Source of the DNA: Channallabes apus | Taxonomy: Eukaryota > Chordata > Actinopteri > Siluriformes > Clariidae | Direction: 5' to 3' | Assembly (NCBI GenBank): GCA_030522415.1 | Contig: CM060131.1 | Span: forward strand, 3,510,501 to 3,574,500 | DNA length: 64,000 bases | Part shown: positions 44,676-54,442 of the stretch, piece after piece | How positions within the stretch are numbered: position 1 is the stretch's first letter | How the letters are laid out: every line of letters starts with the position of its first letter | Made by a program: the position numbers and the translations under genes | The notes under the pieces: model-generated | What the model saw: only the letters and a program-made list of their open reading frames with translations | What the model was told of the DNA's origin: nothing | Databases searched by the model: none

Positions 44676-45430
44676 ATGGCGGAGAGTTGCTGTCTCGGAG
44701 TGCATAAATGCGCAATCATGCACGGAGAATAAGAAAGTAGGGGGTGGGGACGTGGAGCAGTCGCTCCTGGGCACGGTACAAAGCAGTGGTGGTTAGTGTG
44801 AAAATGTCCTTAAGTTCAGTGTTGCGTGAGTTTGGTAAATGTTGTCTGTGTGTGTTTCTTGTGTTTCACTGCTTCTATAAGTATAGACTTTAGACTTCAG
44901 GACTTAGAATTCTGCATTTTATTAATGCATTTGAGTTTTCTGAGAAGCGAAAGTATTTATTTATGAATTCTTTTGTGGGATAACTTATAATGTAGTACTA
45001 CGTACTATACACCAGGCCTTGAATGCTGACAAAGAGGTACGGTGAGGTACAGTAAGTAAGATAATTTAAATTCTTCCTTCAAGTTGCCAAAGACCAAACA
45101 AGTTGATATACAGTATGTGAAAGCCTAGCTAAACTAGGAAAAGTTTATTGCATACCCACATACTCCCTGAAGCCTAAAAATCTCATAAGAATATACATTA
45201 TGTTTTTTAGTGACAGTAAATGGATTTGATTTCCAAAGACACATTAATGTTTGTGTTCTCTGTCTGTTCATAAAACAGATAGGCCTAATTAATTAGCCCC
45301 ACCTTAGCAGTAAAAATAAGTCATGTTACTTATCAAAGAGACAGCAAAACTACTAAAAACATACATTATTGCCCAATGTTCTCTTTACATTGATAAGGCC
45401 ATATTAATTTTCATCAACTCAGCAGAACAC

Positions 45431-45554
45431 AAACTATTTACTGCAGTTAGTGGTAAAATTTTTAAGATTCACATTTTAGGGAAAGAAAATCTTTTACTTC
45501 TTGTCCTGAAATGTGAATCTTAAAAATACTACCACTAGCTGCAGTGAATAGTTT
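45431..45554. repeat. Near-perfect hairpin, 50-bp stem and 24-nt loop
   Basis: Arms 45431-45480 and 45505-45554 pair with two mismatched positions and three G:U pairs if transcribed on the plus strand. Key matching blocks are ACTGCAG, TAGTGGTA and TTTTTAAGATTCACATTT. There is no reading frame, and no target duplication is evident. It could be a tiny inverted-repeat element or a microRNA-like precursor. Confidence 0.85.
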
Positions 45555-45588
45555 ATGATCATATGCATTATTATATCGTTATTATTTT

Positions 45589-45909
45589 TTGCAGCATATG
45601 CTAAATGAAATGTACAGTTCTGTACAGAGAGACTTTGAGAACAGAAACCCATATAGAGGCATATTAGAAGTAAGACTAAGCAATAAAACCTTTGACAACA
45701 ATAAATTCAACACTGTAAACTATGTATTGAATTATAAACTATTTAACAAACTGTATGACATTAACCTTATGCTAATAAAAACAACAATGATATATAAAAT
45801 CACGCATGCACTGCAGTTGGCGGTATATCTGAAAACCACAGGTGCTATTTATCAGTTATGTTTATTATGTTTTATAGTTAACATTCTATTTTTGTTCAAC
45901 AACTTTTAA
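45589..45909 (+). other. 106-codon frame of unknown nature
   Basis: The frame starts in an ATTATTTTTTGCAG context that could be a splice acceptor and runs to TAA at 45907-45909. It is Asn/Leu/Ile-rich with a hydrophobic C-terminus (LCLLCFIVNILFLF). I recognise no family. Chance in AT-rich DNA is quite possible. The rest of 44680-46430 shows nothing recognisable. Confidence 0.2.
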
Positions 45910-46433
45910 GTTATTAACTTGAAGTGTTCTACAGTACAATAACGGAAAGTACCTTTTTTTATTATTACGAGTTGAAAGTGCTGTGTTGACAAGAGAATCA
46001 TAATCTCAGGATTACCTTTTGGCAATCGTGCAGCCTTACGCTTTTGTAGATGCGTAAATTATCCAGGTTTATTCTTTTTTTTTTCTCTTCTAGCCATAAT
46101 TAAAATAATATATATAGTAAATAATAATGTATGTTCATTGCAAAAATATTATATTTGAAACAGATCAAGAGAAATATTACAAAATTAGAATCAATTCTTA
46201 GAAAAATCTCTTGATTTGTTACATACCTCGGTTTTAAAGTCACAGTTTGGAATGGTTTTTGTATAGGGAAGTGTGAAAAAAAAAAAAGCATGAATTTCTC
46301 CTAATTTATTATGAATTTAACCTTCTCAAAGCAGGCGTAGCAGATTTGCAACTAGATTTGCAACTACCTAAACAATGTAACAAAGTGCTTTTCAGTGGCA
46401 GAACAACAACAAAAACAATATGGGATCCAAATC

Positions 46434-46736
46434 AATAGGTTACTTGCGTAACCCCGGTTCTCTGATAGCATTAAGTGAGGTGTCTCACTATGGGATACGC
46501 CCCTTCCGCGTATTCTTCAGAAGCCCTATTACATTACGCCAGCCCCAATTGGCTGGCAGATGTGACGTCGTGCCCTGGCGTGGCCTTCCCTCCCCCCGTA
46601 TAAAGGGGGCAGCACGACGTCACTTCGCTATTCAAAACAAGCAACCTCTTCCTCGCTTCACACAGCAAGGAGGGTGATCTGGTGAGACACCTCACTTAAT
46701 GCTATCAGAGAACCGGGGTTACGCAAGTAACCTATT
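46434..46736. repeat. 3' terminal palindrome of DIRS copy B
   Basis: Bases 46434-46488 (AATAGGTTACTTGCG ... GTGTCTCAC) and 46682-46736 are inverses with almost no mismatch. The spacer holds the leader-like sequence with a TATA box and a smaller palindrome around CGTCGTGCC and GCACGACGTCAC. Confidence 0.92.
46599..46605 (+). promoter_or_regulatory. TATA box in the 3' terminal repeat of copy B
   Basis: TATAAAG within CCCCCGTATAAAGGGGG points right, that is antisense into the element. A TTCGCTATTC and CTTCACAC leader follows. The 5' terminal repeat near 51060 has lost this block (GCCAGCC joins directly to TTCGCTATTC in the element's reading direction). Confidence 0.5.
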
Positions 46737-46778
46737 GTTCTCTTTCAAGCATACGTTTCGGTGTCTCACTATGGGATA
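46682..46778 (-). repeat. DIRS internal complementary region (copy B)
   Basis: The left part is complementary to the 3' end (46434-46488) and the right part (GTTCTCTTTC ... TATGGGATA) to the outer 5' end (51104-51145). They are joined as CCTATT-GTTCTC. It matches the copy A region base for base over most of its length. Confidence 0.92.
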
Positions 46779-46857
46779 TCCTAACTCCCGTATTGTCAGA
46801 TAGCCTGTCTTGAAGTCTTCTGCCAACCATAACCAACACATTCAGGGCTGAACGAAT

Positions 46858-48411
46858 TTAGTTTGTAGATTCTGTGCTTACACTCAGTACTGCGTGAGCT
46901 AAAGTCTGAGCTGTAACATCTAGTTTATAAAATCTGGCGAATGTGTGCGGCGATGACCAGTTCGCCGCTTCACGGATATCCTGTAATGTGACTCCTTTAA
47001 ATAGAGCCCAGGAACTTGACATTCCCCTTGTTGAGTGCGCGCGTAAACCAGTTGGGGGTTCGAGACCCTTACTGGAGTATGCCAGCGAAATAGCCTCCAC
47101 TATCCAATGCGATAAACGTTGCTTAGTGATCGGCTTCCCCGTGCGAGGTTTCATCCAAGAAATGAACAGCTGATCGCTCTCCCTTAAACCTCTGGTTCGC
47201 TCTGTATAGATGCGTAAAGCGCGCACCGGGCACAGTGTATTTAACTTTTGCTGCTCTGATGATGCAAAAGGGGGAGGATGGAAGGCCCTCAGCTCAAGAG
47301 GGCTTATAGCATTAATGACTTTAGGCATGAATGCCGGACTAGGTTTCATAACTACTCCCGCATCCCCAGACATGAACTGCAAGCATGCTGGGTGCACAGA
47401 AAACGCATGAATCTCACTCACGCGCTTCGCTGAGACCAAAGCAATTAATAGCGCAGTCTTGAAAGACAGTGCCTTGAAATCAATCTTGTCTAGCGGTTCA
47501 AATGGGGACGTAGACAATGCATCAAGCACCAATCCCAAGTCCCATGATGGGGTAAGTGGTTTTGAAACCGGCAGGGCGCGGCGCGCGCCCTTCATGAATC
47601 TGCATATCAGAGGATGTTGCCCCACTGTTTTATTATCAAAACCAATGTGGCACGCAGATATAGCAGCCAGAAACACTTTTATGGTTGAGAACGCTCTGCC
47701 TTTATCTATCATTTCCTGAAGAAATGAAAGAATCACTGCCACTGAACACTGAAAGGGAATCTCGTGTCTAGCTGTGCACCAGCGCTCAAACACATTCCAT
47801 TTGCAATCGTAGAGAGACCTAGTCGATGCTGCTCTGGCGTTCTGTATGGTCTTGATGACACTGTCAGGCAGGCCAGTCTTACTTAAATTGGACCACTCAC
47901 AGGCCAGGCCCATAGTGCCAGTCGTTCCGGGTGAGGGTGGAAGATCTCCCCCTCCTCTTGTGACAGGAGGTCTCTGCGCTGCGGGAGAGACCACGGTTCG
48001 TCGTACAGCATATGCATGATCTCCGCAAGCCAGTGTTTTCCTGGCCATCTCGGAGCTATTAGTATTATTTTCATACCTTCCTCCCTTACTCTGCAGAGAG
48101 TTGGTGATATCAGCGCTATTGGCGGGAACGCGTATAGGAGAGTGCGAGGCCACTCGTGTGCTAGCGCATCTATTTCCAGGGGCGCGCTCCGGTCCTTCAG
48201 GTAAAAGAACAGGTGACATTGGGCATTGCCTTTGGACGCGAACAGATCCACTGTCGCTCTGCTGTATATGCTCCAGATCTGTTCGACCACTTCGCTGTTC
48301 AGTTTCCACTCCCCATAGGGGGGATTTCCCCTGGAAAGCAGATCTGCGCCCCGATTCATCACACCCTGTACGTGTGTCGCTCTCAGGGAGAAAAGATTGA
48401 CACTGCCCCAT
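46858..48411 (-). CDS. DIRS tyrosine recombinase, uninterrupted 517 codons
   Basis: This enzyme would integrate the circular DNA intermediate through a tyrosine-recombinase reaction. The catalytic set is complete: Arg of SAKRVSE (about residue 330), H-x-x-R in AHSTRGM (about 459-462), the W/H position in NWSSPHTF (about 485-489) and Tyr of ARFYKLD (about 495). The N-terminal 170 residues overlap the RNase H frame and are low in structure. A core-binding domain with AASTRSLYDCKWNVFERW starts near residue 195. The start MGQCQ is the first Met of the frame and is shared with copy A. It ends about 80 bp from the internal complementary region. Copy A is broken twice in the same gene. Without working RT it could act only in trans. 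Confidence 0.85.
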   Translation of the reverse strand: MGQCQSFLPESDTRTGCDESGRRSAFQGKSPLWGVETEQRSGRTDLEHIQQSDSGSVRVQRQCPMSPVLLPEGPERAPGNRCASTRVASHSPIRVPANSADITNSLQSKGGRYENNTNSSEMARKTLACGDHAYAVRRTVVSPAAQRPPVTRGGGDLPPSPGTTGTMGLACEWSNLSKTGLPDSVIKTIQNARAASTRSLYDCKWNVFERWCTARHEIPFQCSVAVILSFLQEMIDKGRAFSTIKVFLAAISACHIGFDNKTVGQHPLICRFMKGARRALPVSKPLTPSWDLGLVLDALSTSPFEPLDKIDFKALSFKTALLIALVSAKRVSEIHAFSVHPACLQFMSGDAGVVMKPSPAFMPKVINAISPLELRAFHPPPFASSEQQKLNTLCPVRALRIYTERTRGLRESDQLFISWMKPRTGKPITKQRLSHWIVEAISLAYSSKGLEPPTGLRAHSTRGMSSSWALFKGVTLQDIREAANWSSPHTFARFYKLDVTAQTLAHAVLSVSTESTN

Positions 48412-48911
48412 AAAATCAGTCTGCGTGCTAACGTGTGCAGCAGAAGTGATCTGAGACCCCCCTGACGATTTATGTACGCTACAACTGTAGTGTTGTCCGT
48501 TCTCACAAGAACATGATTTCCTCTCAGAAAAGGAAGAAAATGTTTTAGTGTCAGAAAGACAGCTAGCATTTCCAGAAGATGTGAAGATTGGTCATGTGCT
48601 GACCCCATCTCCCATTCACTATTCTGCGCTCGTGAATGTCCTTCATATGAAGTCTGCCTAGGCGAATAACTATCAGGGCTGATGCCATCAGTCCTAGTAG
48701 TCTGAGGCATGTGCGAAAGGAAACATTGTTTCCTCTCTGAAACTGGGTCATGCAGCAGGTGAATCTTTTCACCCTGTCTGCCGAGAGTCGCGCTCTGAAC
48801 TTCAACTGAACTTGAGTCCAGTGCCAGTCCCAGATACGTTATGGATTGTGTGGGAATTAAAACACTCTTTTCTGTGTTTAATTTTAGCCCCAGTTTCTGT
48901 ACGTGTTCCAA
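47883..48911 (-). pseudogene. DIRS RT thumb and RNase H, deleted (copy B)
   Basis: The frame begins MEHVQKLGLKLNTEKSVLIP, which continues the RT after a 2-base deletion near 48938. It passes SITYLGLALDSS, then a frame change. The RNase H block LVRTDNTTVVAYINRQGG and GADLLSRGNP follow, up to WPVSGPI. About 200 bp present in copy A (2665-2870) are missing near 48650, including the first catalytic Asp motif TTDASLSG. The domain therefore cannot be catalytic. Its C-terminal half overlaps the recombinase gene. Confidence 0.82.
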
Positions 48912-50643
48912 AAGTATAGCTGTGTTCTCTCGCTTCTTGCTCCGAGCGGGCTGTCATGAGCCAGTCGTCTATGTAAGTAGCGAGACGAATGCCTTTTTCC
49001 CTGAGCGGAGTCAGTGCCGCTTCTGTGCATTTTATAAATCCTCTGGGACTGAGGGACAAGCCGAATGGTAGCACCAGATATTCGTATACCACACCAAGGA
49101 AGGCAAATCTCAGAAACTTCCTGTGGGGTGGGTATATTTTTATGTGAAAATATGCGTCCTTCAGGTCGATTGATGTAAACCAATCTCCCTGGCGCACTAT
49201 TTTCAGGAGTGTAGAATGAGTGAGCATTCTGAACTTGTATTTCTTTAGGTATACATTCAGCGCGCGCAGATGTAGTATTGGGCGGAGGGCTTGAGTCCCT
49301 TTCTTTGGGACGAGAAAGTATCTCGAGTAAAACCCGCTGTGGCTCTCTTCGGGTGGAACCACTCTTATTGCCCTCTTGTTCAACAGAGAGGAGATCTCCT
49401 CCTGAACGACCTGCTTTAGTTCCCCCCGCACCTGGGAATTAATTATCCCCCTGAAGGTTGGGGGGGAAACCGCGAATTGCAGTCTGTACCCGAACTGTAC
49501 TGTCTTTAATACCCAGCGGGACTGCGTGCATTTTTGCCAGCTGCGTATCTGCAGTGTTTTGGCGCCATCGTGCGGCTGAATCTCGAACGGTTCCGTGGTC
49601 TGTACTGCGCATGCGCGGGCACTTTGCGCTTTGACAGAGTCTGTGTGCTCCATCGCCGTGACCTGTGCGAAGGTCTGTCGAAGGGGAGGGGGGGGGTGCC
49701 GCCTGCGCCTTCCTGGGCATGCAGAGCTGTAGCGCCTCGTCATCCCTCTTTTCTGCATCAGTGTCAGCGCCGAGCCGAAGATGCCATCTGCCACCACTGG
49801 TGCGTCCAAAATGGACTCCTTTTCCCTGTCGGAGAGATTGGCTAGGTTGAGCCACCTGCCTCTCTCCTGAATGACCATCGTGGCCATTGCCTTGCCCGCG
49901 GCTTGCACCGCGCACCTCTGAAGCCTCAGCGAGAGATCCGTTACGACGCATATTTCCTCCCACTGTGTCTGACCTGGTGTGGTCGAGGCTTCGTCCTGCA
50001 GCTCTGCTTGGTATGCAGTCAGCAGGGAGGTCGCATTTAGGGCTCTCGCGCAAAGGGCGACCGCTTTATAGGCGCGTTCAGTCATGCTTGACTGAAACCG
50101 CTCCGCTTTTGATGGCAGCGATGGATTTGCAGCCGCCGTGTGTCTCGGGAGCAGGTGCGCAGCCACTAGCTGTTCCATGGGGGGCATCCGGAAAAGTCCT
50201 GCCTTTTCCATGCCGTCCACGTCCAGTGCGGATCCCCCTTGCACTGGCACCTTGCTGGTGAAAGGTTTGTCCTTCCAGGTCACCGCGAGCTCCTCCAGGA
50301 GCTCTGGGAAGACTGGAAGGAGCTGTCGTGCCGCCCGTTTCGCCCTCGGCAGCCTCTTGCCCTCATAGCGAGACTTTGCAGTCTCCGCTACCACAGTCGG
50401 CCACTGGATGTCCAGCTTCTCCGCGGCGCGTTTGCACACATCCTGCATGTCTACGCTAAGGAGCGGGGATGGTGCCCCGTCCATAGCCTCAGTGGTTCCC
50501 ATGGCGGCAAGGGGTTGTGCTGAGTGTACGGGTGGGAGGAAAGGCGAGTCTTCGAAATCCTCCTCTTCCTCAGAAAGGAGAAAGTCGGACTGACCGTCTT
50601 CCTCAAAGTCGAGCTCGCCTTCCTCCTCGTCAGTGCTGAGCAC
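48802..50643 (-). pseudogene. gag and RT merged in one frame, truncated (copy B)
   Basis: The frame runs 613 codons from a GTG at 50643 and stays open upstream to about 50863. Residues 1-300 are the gag region with its acidic start, as in copy A. A 14-base deletion near 49760 shifts into another frame (CPGRRRRHPPPP), and the roughly 530-bp deletion then joins it to RT. The RT motifs are intact: FLVPKKG, LRPILHL, SIDLKDAYFH, LPFGLSLSPR and YIDDW (48961-48975). The 2-base deletion in GAGAACACAGC (about 48938) then shifts the frame, and the last 30 residues are out of frame. The fusion is a product of deletions, not the ancestral layout. Confidence 0.8.
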
Positions 50644-50818
50644 ACCGGGCAGAGGGGCGCAGGCGTCGAGTTGTTCACCCCACGATAAAGCTGCCGTGGT
50701 GGGCAGCTCTACAGGGATGGATACCTGTGGGGTGGTAGCTGGAATGGGGCTAGGTGAAAGGAGCGGGTCGAGGCCTGACAGGCTAGCTTGGCGCGCTAGC
50801 CTGCGACGAAGGCTCTTC

Positions 50819-51001
50819 TTAGTGAAGCGCGCGCAGGGCTCGCAGGCACCGGGGGTTGTCGACCGCTAGTTGGGCGTGTTTCAGCCCAAGACAGGCCGAG
50901 CAGACCTGGTGTGAGTCCTTGCTCGAGATTATATTCCCGCGTAAGCAGAGTCGCACGTCTCCTCCTTCCCTAGCCTTAGCCGTCTGCATTGCTGCAGCCA
51001 T
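50819..51001 (-). pseudogene. gag N-terminal Cys-rich segment, frameshifted (copy B)
   Basis: ATG at 51001 (MAAAMQTAKAREGG) opens 60 codons with a Cys pattern: VRLCLRG, VCSACLGLKH and NPRCL. This looks like a small zinc-binding motif at the gag N-terminus. The frame ends at TAA 50819-50821. An overlapping frame (ACEPCARFTKKSLRRR), in phase with the long gag frame, takes over near 50855. A one-base change there has separated the two. In copy A the corresponding N-terminus lies outside the window. Confidence 0.6.
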
Positions 51002-51056
51002 GATAACTCCAGATAGGCTTCTGGTGTGAAGCGAGAAGAGGTTTTTGAATAGCGAA

Positions 51057-51145
51057 GGCTGGCGTAATGTAATAGGGCTTCTGAAGAATACGCGGAAGGG
51101 GCGTATCCCATAGTGAGACACCGAAACGTATGCTTGAAAGAGAAC
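51057..51145 (-). repeat. 5' terminal repeat of DIRS copy B (shortened)
   Basis: On the minus strand: GTGTCTCACTATGGGATACG, CCCTATTACATTACGCCAGC, then directly TTCGCTATTC. It is inverted relative to the 3' repeat at 46480-46650 and lacks about 80 bp with the TATA box. Confidence 0.85.
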
Positions 51146-52280
51146 CAATATCTCAAATCCTCAAAACTTAATTTGAGCCTGAAAGGGTTAAATAGTAAAA
51201 ACTTGCACAAACTTGTAAACCTTGGTGAACTAGACATGATTTCCCTAAAACAAAAGGAATGCACATGAAAAAAAAAATTTTTTAACCACTAAAAGCAATT
51301 ATCTCTTTGTCATTGGTCATTGTTATCGTGGAATAAAACAAATTTAAAAATATGCAATAAATGGTGGCATGAAGGTGGGGTTGAAGGTTTGATTCTTACC
51401 TCGGGTCCATGACGAAGTCCACATACAAAAAACCCAGTCCAAGGGCACAAAACTTCTCTCCAGGGATTCTCCCTGACCGTTTGCAGACAGTGACCAGTTT
51501 TAGTGTAACCTTACCTGGCTGGAAAATATTATCTACTAAATTCTGTGGGTTGAAAATTACGTTTTGCTTAATATTACAAATAAGTATCTTTTGTGGATTT
51601 TCCCCAGCTTTTCTCCCTAATTTAGTCGTATCCAATTCCCACCCGTCGCTAAGGGTCTCCCACATCAAGGCTACTATATGGCCAGCCGATTACAGGAGTA
51701 ACACACTCGGAGGACAGCGCTATCTGCTACTTCCGCTTGCGCGAGCTCTCGGACGCCTCTGATTGGCTGTAGAGCCGCGATTGGTGTGAGCGCGCTAAGT
51801 GCCTCCCATTTCACACACCGCTGAGAGAGCTCGGCCAATCAGCTCTCTCCAGGCCCTTTGCTACGAAAGGCTACAGCATCACCCCGGAATCAAACTTCTG
51901 ATCTCCAGATAATGGGGCGAGCTCTTTCTCACACGAACAGAGATAATATAATTTTAGCTAGTAAATACGTTGGCTACTTTGTGAATAAAACCATTGAAAC
52001 TACAACCTTACATTAAGAGTGCTTTTTATTTCTCTCACAGCGCTTTGTGCTGTGGCTGTGGTTTCTTCTTTTTCCTTGTTCTAGTTGGCCATCAGCCCAG
52101 AATGTATTGGAATATCTACAACCCTTGACCCCCCATCCCCCTCCCCCCCAAATACATCCGTGTCAAGAAAGATAGGGAGCAGAGACAAGGAGAGGGCACT
52201 AGACACAGTGTGCTCACACACTGACTACTGTGGCCATGACAATCTGAGCTGTCCCTGTACAGTTTGCTCTCTGTAGCCCC
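51146..52280. other. Repeat-like DNA with a CpG-rich, CCAAT-bearing segment
   Basis: TTCTCCCTAATTTAGTCGTA and CCAATTCCCACCCG (51612-51645) belong to a common fish repeat. The stretch 51690-51900 is CpG-rich with GATTGGCTG and GGCCAATCAGC, which are inverted CCAAT-type elements. It may be part of the same repeat rather than a host promoter. The frame at 51409-51762 shows no domain. Confidence 0.4.
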
Positions 52281-52284
52281 CCCT

Positions 52285-52287
<3 letters not shown>

Positions 52288-52330
<43 letters not shown>
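52288..52330. repeat. (CT)n microsatellite
   Basis: Pure TCTC run of about 43 bp. Confidence 0.95.
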
Positions 52331-52335
<5 letters not shown>

Positions 52336-53105
52336 ATGGCTCATAAAGGGCACATGATGCTTGCTCTGAGCAATTTTAGAAATTGTATTCTCTCCTCCTG
52401 GCTCTTTGTCTCTACCACATATTTCAACTCATTTTTTCATAGCATATTTAACAATAAACAGTGTCTCATACAATATACAGAAATCACCCGAATGTAGTTT
52501 GAGCTTTAGAAATCCTAAAGGTGATATCTCCTTTCACTGACTCTCCATCTATTCTATTTTGTTTTCTTTGCATATTGCCTTTGGTATTCATGTCTTTTTC
52601 CACTTTTTTGTTGTTTCACAGTCTAAATTCTCACTCGGCTTTGAAATGTTCTCCCCATGCTTGTTTAACCTATTCATTCTCTCTTTCACTCATATTCTGC
52701 TTTAACTTGCTCACACCCATGACCTATTTTGTTGCTATGGCAACCTGCTTCAACACACAGAGAACTGACACGATGATACTGTTCAGTAAAACAACAACAC
52801 TTGTCTTAAGGCATTTAATTTGATGTTTAACATTTTTATTTTTAAAGTCAGATATTGCATCGTAGATTTTATTGTGCGGCTGCTGCACTGACGTAAAAAT
52901 TGACGGCCTTAAAGCACATCGCTACAGGGTCACATCACTGGACCATCCTCATCCACTTAAGCTCTTGGACTGACAAGGTTCAACTTTAACATTAGAAAAA
53001 TGTACAAATCAGCATGGAAATGTTTTTGAGAATAATTTTTTTTTGTTTTAGTCATTTCATTGTTTTCAGATCTCAGTAAGGCTTATTAGTAAAAGATGGT
53101 TATAC
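52331..53105. other. Unassigned T/C-rich DNA
   Basis: The 100-codon frame at 52521-52823 is Ser/Phe/Leu-rich because of base composition and matches no domain I know. Confidence 0.4.
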
Positions 53106-53109
53106 ATTA

Positions 53110-53250
53110 AAAAGGTAACCAAACCCTTTTCTCCAGTGTGTTTAGAGTGCAGTGGACCTAAGCGTACGATTTTCCTGTGTAGTGATGTCTTGCTTCATTG
53201 AAAGTCACGTCTCTTCTGCCTTCTTGTTGAGGAACAGATTCTAAAAAAAC
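53110..53250. repeat. Repeat R3, copy 1
   Basis: GTGCAGTGGACCTAAGCGTA, ATTTTCCTGTGTAGTGAT and CTTGTTGAGGAACAGATT match 54255-54352 in order. Confidence 0.65.
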
Positions 53251-54145
53251 AAATGCCACTGAAATCAACTCTGCATCTTTTATCTGCTTACATGTAAGTA
53301 GTATAATCAATTGAAGTCACACACGTAGGCACAGAAAAGCTGAGCAGCTGTTTTCGTTCCGTTGGAAAGCTGTAATTTTTTAAAATATATAGAGTAGTGA
53401 GCACAAGTCTTAATAATGTATTTCAATTAAAGAAATGGGAACAGATGTTTTACTGTGACAGGCTACAAAGCACCTAAAGATGTAATAAAAAAAATTGGTT
53501 GTTTATGGAGCAACCTCAGCAGCAACCTCATTTCCCCTCTTGTCTGTTCCAAACACTCAGCATTCAGCATCACCAGTATACTAATGACCGGCCTGATCAT
53601 CTGTAATCATCTGCAGCTGTTTCTCACTGGTTCTCCCTTAGGTTAGATGGTATTTTTATGCTTAAGGTCACTGTGTGGCTTAACAAACAAAAACATTCCT
53701 CTGGTACAGTTCAGGTACAGGGACTGAAAATGAGAGCCAAAAAAGCCCTTCAGGAAGCCTGTAGAACTATTCCTTAAGGCTGCATAAATAATGCAAGAAA
53801 GTCTGCAAAATATGTAGAAATGAGGGGTGACTCAAGATTTTGCACGGAACTGTAGGTGGTTAATATGTTGTGTAAAATGTTTGTGTACCTACAGTTTATG
53901 GCTTTAAGAGTGTCTGGTGCAAAATAATGATGGACAGCATGCAGATAATAACTGCGTACATGATCTGAGCACAAACTTTAACCATTAAGAGAATTCTGGA
54001 CACGATGCTGTTCATACCGGTTTCTAAAGCTGACCAGTGGTTTTGGGCCATTTTGCCCCAAACTGGCAACGAATCCACTTAATCACCGTAGCTAACTGTC
54101 TCTGTCTTTGAGGCTAATTCAATAAAACATACATGAAGTTATGAG
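53251..54145. other. Unassigned; probable Tc1-like scraps at 53700-53860
   Basis: GGGTGACTCAAGATTTTGCACGG (written in part) and CCTGTAGAACTATTCCTTAA resemble the end region of a fish Tc1-like relic. No motif-bearing frame remains. Confidence 0.35.
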
Positions 54146-54149
54146 GCAC

Positions 54150-54442
54150 AAATGGATCAAAGCTAATAAAGCTTTGCACAACTACAAAAAAAGGATGGCA
54201 CTGGCTGGGGAGTTGCTGAACACATTTCTCCAGTTCTGCGTGTTTAATAATGCAGTCAGTAATGCAGTGGATCAAAGCATACAATTTTCCTGCGTAGTGA
54301 TTGCTTCCTTCACTGGAAGTCACAGCTCTTCTGACTTCTCGTTGAGAAACAGATGAAAAAAAAATACAGGTACAAAAGCATCAAAACTGATAAAACTTTG
54401 CACAACTTCACAACAAAGATGATGCTGGCATGGGGGTGGTCT
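54150..54442. repeat. Repeat R3, copy 2, with partial tandem duplication
   Basis: AAAGCTTTGCACAACTAC (54169-54186) recurs as AAAACTTTGCACAACTTC (54393-54410) about 224 bp later. In between lies the R3 core (ATTTTCCTGCGTAGTGATTG). This suggests a local tandem duplication of an old repeat. Confidence 0.6.

Larger units (their letters stand above)
46434..51145 (-). mobile_element. DIRS1-like retrotransposon, copy B, both ends present
   Basis: Read on the minus strand it runs from GTTCTCTTTCAAGCATACG (51145) to CGCAAGTAACCTATT (46434). It holds gag, RT/RNase H, tyrosine recombinase, internal complementary region and 3' terminal palindrome. It is 4.7 kb long. Relative to copy A it lacks about 530 bp between gag and RT and about 200 bp at the start of RNase H. 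No target duplication is evident, as expected for recombinase-mediated insertion, though AAT occurs at both junctions. Confidence 0.95.

Noticed and set aside
48213..48413. Plus-strand frames opposite the recombinase
   Set aside because: Antisense shadows of the RNase H and recombinase genes.
49439..50523. Several 90-204-codon frames on both strands over DIRS copy B gag
   Set aside because: They overlap the gag frame, share no domain and are favoured by the high GC content; most are shadows. The 204-codon minus frame is the pre-deletion phase of the gag C-terminus.
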